Of a DNA stretch of 64,000 bases, positions 23,031 through 32,186 are shown one piece after another. This stretch comes from Dendrocalamus latiflorus (taxonomy: Eukaryota > Streptophyta > Magnoliopsida > Poales > Poaceae), in NCBI GenBank assembly GCA_017311315.1, contig CM029670.1, positions 23,153,449-23,217,448 on the forward strand, given 5' to 3'. Under the pieces are notes generated by a model, which saw nothing but the letters and a program-made list of their open reading frames with translations, did not search any database and was not told the DNA's origin. Made by a program: the position numbers and the translations under genes. Within the stretch, counting starts at the first letter, position 1. Each line of letters opens with the position of its first letter.

Positions 23031-24649
23031 GTGATGTTTCTTCGTTTTTACCGACTGCTTCCTGTGTTGTTGTGTACTTAATTTGGAGGCAGTGGTTATC
23101 TTGGTACGATAATCGTCTTATGAATAGCCTTACAGTCTTCATGGTGTTTCTGAGGAACTAAGCTGGTTTCCTAACCAGAGCTACCAGGAGGTTTGCAAAG
23201 AAGAGGAATGTCAGGATCAGGTACTTCTCACTTGTCAGTCATCAAAAATTGCAGTTGTAGCTTGCCAACCGTCGAGCTTGAACAACGTGGCTGCAATCTC
23301 AGCAGTTGCAAGCAGAGACGTGTTTGACTGGCAGTTACACAGTGGTAATCTCATTTCCCTATTTATTCGTCTCCTTTTGTTCTTCTCCATCTCCCATCTC
23401 TTCTGACATTCTCCTATTTCTTCCTCCATTTGCACACTCACCGGTGTTTCAATATCTGACGTAACCAAGCATTGGAAGGGACTCGCTGGGAGGAGAAGAA
23501 TGGTGAGGATTTTGACTCGCTAGGAGGAGGAGAATGGCAGCAGCAAGGTGAATCCTCTTTGACGTTGAAAAGCTAGAGATAAGGTTTTGCTCTCTGCTTC
23601 TGTCCTAAGAACAACATTAATTGTTCTTGAAAATAAATTCTGCCTGAAAAGAATTGAGAGTTAACATGAAGCCATTTAATATGTACTACACTAAAAGTTT
23701 CATGTACAAGGCCGAAGAATTATCTACAAATTATCATATTACCTTCAACTCTAGCCCACAATAAAGAGATTTATGCAATAAGTTGTTATGAGGATGGCAA
23801 CAAAGAAGTCTAACACTGTAGGAAATTCATCTTTGCACTATGTCAACACACAGTAACAACTTTTTAGAGTTCTATTAGGCTCTATTTCAGGATAGGTAGC
23901 ACAATTATAAACTACTTTATGCTTAGCATGCCAAAAGCATAGAATAAATCCTTGCAAACAGAGATGAGGTGTCAAGAGTTGCTTTTGCATACAATTTGAA
24001 TCTACAAGAAGGTACATTTAGAACAGTATGCATATAGATTATACTGCAAAAGAAGAGAAAAAAAAAGGAACTTCCAGCTTAATTGTTTCATCTGGTATTG
24101 ATTAAGTTAGATTATAATAAATTATCCCCAAAAATTGTGTTTCAAAAACAAAATGCAATGTACTATATTCATGTCATGCTACACAATGACCATTTCCATC
24201 AAGTTCATCACAAGAAAAATTTACAACAAAACTTCATTCGGCCAGTCTGAAAAATGTGAAAACAGAATTAGTTGTTTTTCTTAGGAAAAATTACTTGCTT
24301 GTCTACCTCAGCAACTCTTACCCAGCAATAATCAATCCTAAGCACAACAAATTGGGAGAGCTGTGCACAATATAGTTCAAAGTGTAATACATCAGGGGAT
24401 TGAACTTGTTATACTTCTATTTGTCGTTGTTATCATAAGCCTCATTGTAGACATGCATAATTCAATAACAGGTACAATAATAGAAGAATGTACAATCCAA
24501 CCAAACAGAAGCACGAAATTAACTAAAACCCAACAAAGTAACTGAAGAGTACCAATATATCCTTTCAGTGTATAAGTTGCATGCCATTGGTACTAATATA
24601 AAGACTGTTTTGGAACCAATTTTTTGATATTTTTTGTGAAACATCAATT

Positions 24650-25060
24650 CCGAACATAAAACCATTTCTGAAAATAGAGGCGCAGTGGAGACACAGGACA
24701 AAGTTGTTATTCTGGAAGGCCTTGGTATTGTCACAGGCATGGTTAGCACGGACAATCCTAACATTGGACACCCATTTACTGGGAGTTTGCCGGACCTTTA
24801 ATGAAGAAAGCTATCTAGCTGTGAGTATTTCCATGATCATTATTTTTATGGGCCCTGGATTAGCTGAATTATTAATTTGTTTTGCTATCTCAATTGAATT
24901 ACATGCTTTTAACAATTGCATATGGATGATAGGTGATTGATGCATATGCACTGATGGGTGACATTGGTGGCATGGCTGAAAAGTTTCTTTTTGCAAGAAG
25001 TATTGTCTCAGACACATTTTGTCCTGAAAGACATGTTGGGCGAGGTATTGGATTTGATTT
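24650..25060 (+). other. two exon-like pieces, unidentified donor gene
   Basis: Around 24680-24800 one frame reads KVVILEGLGIVTGMVSTDN then HPFTGSLPD. At about 24934-25045, after an AG, another reads VIDAYALMGDIGGMAEKFLF and ends at a GT. Sequence complexity and junction motifs suggest captured exons inside the Helitron. The family is not recognised and stops lie between the pieces. Confidence 0.35.
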
Positions 25061-25390
25061 ATTGAGATGTTCCTTCTTGTTTTAGTACTTGCTATTCTTT
25101 ATGATTTTCCATACCTATTTCTTGATATGTGATATTCTCAATTTTTCTAATTGGAAAGTGATTGCAGGAGGTGGGAAATAGTACGCAGAGAAATAGGTCT
25201 ATATTCAGCACCTTATCTTGGTTCCTTTGATTGTGTTCTAAGCTTAAATAGAACTTCCAATGACTTGGACCGTATGCATATGGTTTGCAGGATGTGCTGA
25301 TGTAGTTACTGCTTTTGTGAGTCATAGGTGAATTTAATCTGTGCTGGACCCATAATTTGTTTTTTTATGTGGCAAACTATAACTTAACTG

Positions 25391-25645
25391 TTGGATTTGG
25401 CACATTCTAATATCCCTCAAAGCTCTGTATTAGCACCGTTGCCTGGAAGAGAGTGCTTGGTGGATCAAGATGGGAGCTCTGATCCTCAAAATCACCTTTT
25501 GTTTGGTGTTAATATAGACTCTCAATCACTTTTCATGCAAGGTGGCATTCCAAGCCTTCAGAATGACAATGGTTCAAGCACAATTCCATTTTCCACCTCC
25601 AATTTCTTGAGCCCTTCTCAAAATGATTTCCCCTTGAATCATTAA
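25391..25645 (+). pseudogene. auxin response factor (ARF) gene fragment
   Basis: The open segment contains SNIPQSS, then DGSSDPQNHLLFGVNIDSQS, LFMQGGIPSLQN, STIPFSTSNFLSPSQNDFPL and a stop at 25643-25645. This matches the middle-to-C-terminal region of ARF6/ARF8/ARF17-type activator ARFs, upstream of the PB1 (III/IV) domain. The DNA-binding and PB1 domains are absent, so it cannot act as an ARF. It lies in the same orientation as the Helitron and is best explained as a captured exon. Confidence rests on remembered family motifs; a search would identify the donor paralogue. Confidence 0.8.
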
Positions 25646-26689
25646 TGTTTATGTTTATTGTATGATATCCTATTTATTAATTGGTTTGTTATTCTCCAAG
25701 ACGGTCTGACAGTTATTTATGTATTAAGAATAATATGGAAAAATATTATTTACTACCATTTTTGTACATATTGTTGTATGTGGTGTTTGTTCTATCATGC
25801 TTTACTAATATGATGCTTGATTTATTTACGGGTATGAAAATGTATGTTTTGCTTGATACATAATGACGTAAGATAAAATTGATGTTTATTATTCAGTTTG
25901 AGATCATATTTAATAGTATGTATTACTTTTATTTAGTTTTCCGTTGCAACGCACGGGCATCTTACTAGTGTCGTAGAGGATAGCATGAAAAGATTCCTCA
26001 GAATCTGCCGTTTCTGCTTGATCGACAAGGCTATCCATCAGTCTCTCCAATGCGTGTAGAGCTTCTTTCGCTTTGCGCACATTGTGGAGAAGAACCAGGG
26101 TAAGGGTTGTTTCCCTTTCTTGAGCGGCAGCAAGACGCCTCCGTCGACGGCGGATGATCAGGTCGAGCTGACGGATGCAAGAAAGTCGGGGAAGGAGAGC
26201 AGGGCGTGTGCGGAGAAGCTGCTCCAGATGCAAATTGCTGGCCGCCTGTGTAAGGTTCCGGCCGAACAATTCTTGATGAATAGATGAGAGGAAGGAGATG
26301 ATCACAAGAATAGTAGAAGCCATATTGTACGTACGTAGAAGAGACCTGGATTAGGCGCGCATTTTTAACCTTTAGCACAGATGGTTCGTATACCCAAACA
26401 TTAATGATATAGACGCTTCGTATAACGATCGAGAGACGTTAATTAGACGATCGAAACACGAAGCGTTCTGACATAAAGCTTATGACAGACGATTTTTTTA
26501 TAAAAAAACCATTTGTGATAAGATTATCACAGACGGTTTTTAAACTTAGAACCGTCTGTGATATTGATATCACAGATGGTTCTACGTCTAGAACTGTCTG
26601 TAATAAGCCTCCCTATAAATACCCTCTGGCTAGGGTTTTCCCCGTATGCTGCAGTTATATTCTCTAAATCCCGATCTGTCTCGTTGCCG

Positions 26690-26910
26690 CGGCCTCCCCG
26701 AGCCGTCCGCGTTCGAAGACCGACGCTCGGCTCGCCTCCACGCCCGGCGCCTCTGCTCGCCCGTCGCCTACGGTCGCCTCCCCGAGCCCTCGCCGGCCGC
26801 CTCCCCGAGCCGTCCGCATTCGAAGACCGACGCTCGGCTCGCCTCCACGCCCGGCGCCTCCCAGAGCCCTCGCCGGCCGCCTCCCCGACCCCTCACCGGC
26901 CTTTATGTGA
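26690..26910. repeat. GC-rich direct duplication
   Basis: CCGAGCCGTCCGCGTTCGAA and the 40 bases after it at 26698-26755 recur at 26807-26864, 109 bases apart, with CCTCGCCGGCCGCCTCCCCGA spacers (repeated near 26790 and 26870). Open frames here are Pro/Arg/Ser low complexity. Confidence 0.8.
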
Positions 26911-26980
26911 TGCTATGATTTGCTTTTTAAAAAAACGATAGTAATTGAGTATAAATATGTTGCATGGTGTGGAGCCTTGA

Positions 26981-27504
26981 TAGAACTTTGTTTAGAGACC
27001 TTGTAGTAATAATATATGCCACATTGACCTTCAAGGGGCATGAAGCAAGTGACACACTCTAGTGTATCCTGTTCAATGAACCGAATACACTAGTTTGTGT
27101 CATTTGCTTCATAGAACTTTGTTTAGAGATCTTGTAGTAATAGTATATGCCACATAGACCTTCAAGGGGCATGAAGCAAGTGACACAGTCTAGTGTTCCT
27201 GTTCAATGAATCGAATACACTAGTTTGTGTCATTTGCTTCATAGAACTTTGTTTAGAGACCTTGTAGTAATAGTATATGCCACATAGACCTTCAAGGGGC
27301 ATGAAGCAAGTGACACACTCTAGTGTATCCTGTTCAATGAACCTGATACACTAGTTTGTGTCATTTACTTCATAGAACTTTGTTTAGAGACCTTGTAGTA
27401 ATAATATATGCCACATAGACCTTCAAGGGGCATGAAGCAAGTGACACACACTAGTGTATCCGGTTCAATGAACCTAATACACTAATTTGTGTCATTTGCT
27501 TCAT
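26981..27504. repeat. four tandem 130-bp units, each with a hairpin
   Basis: Units start with TAGAACTTTGTTTAGAGA at 26981, 27112, 27242 and 27373. Each contains a near-perfect inverted repeat, ATGAAGCAAGTGACACA ... TGTGTCATTTGCTTCAT, at 27040-27112, 27171-27242, 27301-27373 and 27432-27504. Arms are about 29 bases with a loop of about 14 (CTGTTCAATGAACC). A transcript could fold into four consecutive stem-loops. The function is unknown. Confidence 0.92.
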
Positions 27505-27894
27505 AGTATTAGCAACTAAAGTTTGTCACCCGCGCATTCTTCAACATCATCGCCGGATGCGTCCCCATATATGTGCGCTTGGGTTTTGTGGTCTAAAGTC
27601 ATAAGACCAGATGGAGAGTTCCACTGCGCACAATGATTTTTTATTGCTCTTATCACTCTGTAATTGTGAATTTGTTAATGGATATTTTATTTCATTTCAA
27701 TTAATTCATTTGCGAAATGGATGCCTTATGTCTGTGAATGAAATGTGATGTGAATTGCATGTTATATGTTTGTCAAATGAATTGAGATGTGAATTGTATG
27801 TATACATATACTTGTTTATCTGCTTGTTTCAGAGGGCATGGCTAGCATTTCCTGAGGCTAGCCAATAAACACAAATAGATTTATGGGTAGAAAA

Positions 27895-28120
27895 GAACAT
27901 CACAGACGGTTTTTAGTTACAAACTGTCTATGATATGAATATCACAGCCGGTTTTTAACTAAAAATTGTATGTGATAATCAGCTATCACAGATGATTTTC
28001 AGTTAAAAACCGTCTGTGATATTGATATATCACAGACGGTTCGACAACCGTCTGTGATAACCTTCGATTATCACTGACCCATAAATTCAGACGGTTCAGA
28101 AAACTGTCTGTGATGACCTT
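27895..28120. repeat. right subterminal CAGACGGTT palindromes
   Basis: ATCACAGACGGTTTTTAG / AAACTGTCTATGAT-type pairs up to the right CACTA end, mirroring the left array. Confidence 0.85.
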
Positions 28121-28136
28121 TTCTGTAGTAGTGGCT

Positions 28137-29219
28137 TCTCTTTGTTCTCTCGTAAGTGCCTCAAGATTTCTGTGATTTATCTTAAGAGTAGATGAAGCAC
28201 TCCTTATATATAATATCTAAGCAAGAATTATGTAATGTAACGACCCTAAAAAAAGATAGGCCCGTGTTTGGAAGGATATGCATGAAGCTAATTAGATTAT
28301 ACACGCACGGTTGCCTGCATACTTTAACCAAGCACGCATGCACCGAACTTCTCTTGCACTTATGCGCCCACGTGCACGCGTAAATATTTGACCAATACAA
28401 CTAACGCGAGTTGTTTAGTGCAATGCAGACGTACATCGTACTAAGGTCTATTTTTTAGTTTATATAACTTATGATTCATAGCTTAGGGTTTTTTAAACAA
28501 ATAAACAGAATAATTTATTTTTAAAGTGGCTTATCAAGATAGTCTTTTTAAAATGGTTTATTAGCTTACCAGCATTTAGTTTGTTTGAATAAGCGCACGT
28601 GCTAAGATCAAAGACCATCAGCCGCAGCTGAAAAGAACCCAAATATCTTTGTTTTTGTGTACATTATTTCATCTGTTCTAGAGGCCCCGTCGCCCATTAA
28701 CGAGAGCCATGTGATCTCATGCCGAGATGCTGATCCGGTTGTTCATCGTGTGTTGCCCTACCATTCTTCGCCTCCTCATCTCGAGCACACCTCACAAAAA
28801 TCGCACCACCTCCCTTCTTTGTTTCTTCTTCCTCCCAACCTCCTTGCCTCCCACTCAAGAAAAAATGCCTCTTCTCCACCTTAGCTGGCCACCATTGGTC
28901 CACTCCGGTGGTCCTTGGCTCTTGCTCCAGTCCGATTCCACCAACGGTGCTGCACCTAGGATTTGGGTGGGACTGTGGAGGAGCAATCCTATTGCCGCCA
29001 TTGTCACCATCTTCGCCGCTCCAAGCCACCATTCTCCATCAGCGAGTAGTTGTATGTGAGTTGCTGTTGTGGGGCTAGGCATCCTAGCCGTGGACCTCGT
29101 TTGCTCCTCTCTATACTTTTGCCGATAGGTAAAGAGTAAAGACCCTCAAGTTACCCAATTGTCTTTATATATTCTTTCTCTCTAATTGCTTCTTCGGTCT
29201 AGGCTGGCATGAACGATGT
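28137..29219. other. intergenic DNA, no gene seen
   Basis: Frames at 28657-29082 on both strands are low scoring and overlap each other; no domain is recognised. 28430-28600 is AT-rich. Confidence 0.4.
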
Positions 29220-29526
29220 TGGCCCAACCCTTAGAGAGAACTCACACATCAAATTTACAGTGGAAGAGAATAAGAATGTGCACACAAGAACTTTAGTACT
29301 CTTCTACAACTGACTAGCCAGAGTTTTTCTTTTTTTATCTTTTCTCTTATTCTCTTGCTCATCTCAACCTTGAGGTAGTATTTGTAGTACATGCATAGAC
29401 CTATCTATGGAATAACTTAAATAAGGAAAGCCTAACAAATTAACCAATTAACCAATTTTGCTCTGATGTTGATTATATCAGGATTCTAACAGCCTATTTC
29501 TTGGCAAGTTAAGATTATTTTCAACA
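29220..29526 (-). repeat. 3' LTR of the copia element
   Basis: Matches 30343-30643 at landmarks AGAGAGAACTCA, GAGAATAAGAATGTGCACA, CTCTTGCTCATCTCAACCTT and GGAAAGCCTAACAAA. The copies are diverged by small indels and substitutions, so the insertion is not recent. Confidence 0.85.
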
Positions 29527-30001
29527 TTCTTCCCCAATCTTGACACAACATACTCCTCGTTTAGTCTCAATACATGATCCGATCTACTAGCTACACCTCC
29601 ACATCATGCAAACTAAACATATAGTTGCATGTAGGGACTCAACTCAACTGGTGCATGTCCATCTACATGCAAAACTCTAACTCAACATACTCCAACTTGT
29701 TGAGGCAATCGGATTCAACTACAACTTACCTAACTTATACTTGACACAAGACGGCGAAAACATCTCTTAACACTCCAGATTCAACTTTACTTACTCTACT
29801 CAGGATGACGAACACATCTTCTCAACATCTAGGACTCAACTATACTTACTTAGGACTGCGAACATATCTCCTCAACGTCCCACATGTTCTCGTCAGCAAA
29901 CTGATCGTAGTCGTACTTCACCCGTTGACTCCACAATAAATGCCCTATTACTTTGTTTCTTTCACACGATTGGTGTTAAGACGCATCATCTTCATCGCCT
30001 C

Positions 30002-30337
30002 CTACACATCTTTGGCCGTCTCCTTTTCGACCAGTAGGAAGAGTGTCTCCTCTAGGATACCCTGATAGATGGTCACCAATGGCATCTTGTCCTTGTGCTC
30101 TTCGACATTGCCATTCTTGACCACGTCCCACACTCCTTGAGCCATTATATACACTTTCATGTTGATTGCCCAGGCTGCATAATTGCTCATCGTGAGCATT
30201 GGATAATGCAACGAGACAGCGTAACTCTCCTTCATCGCAACTAATGTTGCCACTTGGTCATCGGTGTTGCTCCTCCTGGCACCCTTGATATCTCTATTTG
30301 GGCACGAGTGGGCCAAGAACTCACACCCTGATACCAA
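30002..30337 (-). pseudogene. copia gag fragment
   Basis: Minus-strand frame with YPMLTMSNYAAWAINMKVYI followed by AQGVWDVVK, the conserved start of copia gag (DUF4219/UBN2 type). It begins next to the primer site, as gag should, and stops after about 110 residues with ETAKDV. The remainder of gag and all of pol are missing. Confidence 0.85.
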
Positions 30338-30342
30338 TTATT

Positions 30343-30643
30343 TGCCTAGCCTCTAGAGAGAACTCATACATCAAATTCACAGTGAAAGAGAATAAGAATG
30401 TGCACATAAGAACTTCGGTGCTCGCCTGCAACTGCCTAGCTAGAGTTTTTATTTTTCTATTTTCTCTTATCTCTTGCTCATCTCAACCTTGAAGTTAGTA
30501 TTTATAGTACATGTACAGATTTCTCTATGAAATAAGTTAAGGAAAGCCTAACAAAGAAAATAAACTAACCAATTTTGAGCCAATACCAATTGTATCAGGA
30601 TCTTAACACCCTATTACTTGGCAAATCAGGATTACTCTCCACA
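30343..30643 (-). repeat. 5' LTR of the copia element
   Basis: Partner of 29220-29526. The adjacent TGATACCAATTATT holds the reverse complement of the primer-binding site. Confidence 0.85.
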
Positions 30644-30716
30644 CAAAATGCAGTTGTTCTTTTATATCTTGCATTAAGGCTAATAAGTTCTCCTTGGCTA
30701 GCTTTGATTAACTTAA

Positions 30717-32157
30717 TGTTAGTGCATTGGCATTGCAAATGATAATGTTAGACCATGTGGATAGGTCATGAATATTGTGATAATGAATGATTAAGATGGG
30801 TTGAATTGGAATTTACGTTTGTGAAAGTTTCAGTCGTTGCACTTGTGCGAAAACTGAAAAGTGCTTAAGTATTTAGGTGTTGCAGTTAGACCACTATGTT
30901 AAGGGCGGTCTAACCAATCTATGGTCTTGTTGAATTGGTTCAAGTTTGTGGGTGAATCATGTTGTGTTATGCATGTGCGGATTGATGTTGGTCAAGTTAG
31001 AGAGAAATTATGCTGAAAAAATATTCTTTGGTCTTTGCATGTGCAGGTTGAGCATGGGATGATCATGGTTGATGATGTGGAGTACTAGGACTAGGATATC
31101 TGAGGTTTAGACAGTTGAGGATATCACGAGATGGTCGGGCTCATGTTGGGCACGTGTAGAACAAAGGTGGATGATGCGTGGAGAAGCTACGGGAGGTGCA
31201 GTCCTAGAGGCTTCGACACGTGAGATGTTGAAAAGTTTAGAATTCCAAAAAACCTATGTTTGAAAGGGTTTCGGGTCCCTTAGTTGTAGGAGTTGGTTTA
31301 GGACTCAAATTCATGATCCATTCAGATTAGGACTCGAATTTGTGATCTATTTAGAGAGGAGTCTTAAGGAGTTAAAGGATATAAATAGAGTCAGAGGGGC
31401 ATGGCAGATGTACGGCTTTTCGAGAAGATTAAGGAGGCTTTTATTTTGGCTAGGCTTTTAGGAGTGATTTTGAGGGCACTTTGTAAACCCACGAAAATCC
31501 AACAATAATCATCATTTTGAATCAATCTTATTCTTGATTTGCTCAAAAAGTGCTGGTGATTGTAGTTGTGTCGAAGCTTACGGCTACGTGTAAAGGTGTC
31601 TAATCGTTACCGGGAAAACAGAGGAAATACGAGTACTCAAAGGTGCTGAATTCTCGAAGGCACAAGTGATCGAGAGGTTCTGCTCCCGGTGTCAAAGATC
31701 TCGAATACGTGCAACCAGTTGAAGACTTGAGTACGTACAAAGTAGTCAAAGTTAGGACCTTATGCAAAGTAGTTAACGTTTGAGTGTGTGAAAGTTCGAG
31801 TACATGCAAATTGGTCGAAGTTCGAGCATGTGGAAAGCGATTAAAGCTTACGGGTGCTAACCGGTCGATGATCAGAGTATGAAGCGATCGTAGTTTACAT
31901 GTGCAGAAGTGGTCAAAGTTACGACTGCCGGTAGTGGTCGAAGTTTATGACTAGTAAATAGTTTGCGATAGCTGAGTGATCGAGCGAGCAGTTGAGCACT
32001 AAGTGGTCAAAACCATCATCAAAATTTATGACTAGTAAGTGTTTACGATAGCTGAGCAGCTGAGTGTCAAGCGATTGAATGCATCATCGAGTACTAAGAA
32101 ATTCCAAAAAGCGGAAGCAATCATTCACCCTATCTGATTGTGATATTCGATCCTACA
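30717..32157 (+). repeat. probable 5' LTR of a decayed copia element
   Basis: The right edge is set by the primer site at 32160; the sequence before it ends CCTACA. The left edge at TGTTAGTGC (30717) is a guess. Inside, GGATATAAATAGAG at about 31377 could be the promoter TATA box. No second LTR exists in the window, because the element is truncated at its 3' side. 31560-32060 has repeated GTGGTCGAAG/AGTTCGAGTAC words. Confidence 0.5.
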
Positions 32158-32159
32158 AG

Positions 32160-32171
32160 TGGTATCAGAGC
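32160..32171 (+). other. primer-binding site, initiator tRNA-Met
   Basis: TGGTATCAGAGC is the standard copia primer site, complementary to the 3' end of initiator tRNA-Met. It directly precedes the gag frame. Confidence 0.92.
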
Positions 32172-32186
32172 AAGGTCACTGTGGCA

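Larger units (their letters stand above)
22045..25968 (+). mobile_element. Helitron (non-autonomous), 3.9 kb
   Basis: 5' end TCTCTACTACTTAAAA at 22045, preceded by A. 3' end CTAG at 25965-25968, followed by T, so the insertion is between A and T without duplication. Just before the end lies CCGTTGCAACGCACGGGCAT, a small stem (CCGT/ACGG), the typical grass Helitron terminus. There is no Rep/helicase frame, so it depends on another copy. It carries gene fragments (see ARF piece). Its ends match those of the element at 54754-58370. Confidence 0.92.
21845..26323 (-). pseudogene. unknown 184-residue ORF interrupted by Helitron
   Basis: On the minus strand an ORF starts at ATG 26321-26323 (MASTILVIIS) and runs open to the Helitron boundary at 25969. 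On the other side the same frame resumes at 22044 and ends with TGA at 21845-21847. The two parts total 555 bases, exactly 185 codons, and the codon split by the insertion (A/TG) becomes Met, so before the insertion the frame was intact. It opens hydrophobic (residues 2-13), has a basic run (RRRRRR near residue 60), and a helical, Leu/Glu-rich second half suggestive of coiled coil (LEEEVLRTRTIL). Reverse-complement AATAAA-like words follow the stop. I recognise no family; the element may have captured a host gene or use its own ORF. Confidence 0.7.
21383..28133. mobile_element. non-autonomous CACTA element with nested Helitron
   Basis: It starts CACTACTACATAAAGCC at 21383 and ends TTTCTGTAGTAGTG at 28133. 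GCT flanks both ends (21380-21382 and 28134-28136), a 3-bp target duplication. Subterminal arrays of ATCACAGACGGTTTTTA and its complement lie at 21400-21720 and 27895-28120, with a third array at 26480-26610. There is no TNP2 or TnpA frame. Without the Helitron (3,924 bases) the element is about 2.8 kb and carries one minus-strand ORF, a short GC-rich duplication and four hairpin units. Confidence 0.93.
29220..30643 (-). mobile_element. short copia-type LTR element, internally deleted
   Basis: Two direct repeats, 29220-29526 and 30343-30643, are about 300 bases each and begin/end TG...CA when read on the minus strand. A primer-binding site (minus strand TTGGTATCAGGG, 30327-30339) abuts the right LTR. 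A polypurine tract (minus strand GATTGGGGAAGAA, 29527-29539) abuts the left one. The interior of about 816 bases holds only a gag fragment. No 5-bp target duplication is visible (GATGT versus CAAAA). It has the layout of a deletion derivative that depends on a relative. Confidence 0.85.

Noticed and set aside
22051..23161. 337- and 363-codon ORFs on opposite strands
   Set aside because: Mirror frames of a C-rich Helitron leader; no conserved motif.
26981..27504. CRISPR-like array
   Set aside because: Repeat units are contiguous 130-bp tandem copies without unique spacers, in a plant genome.
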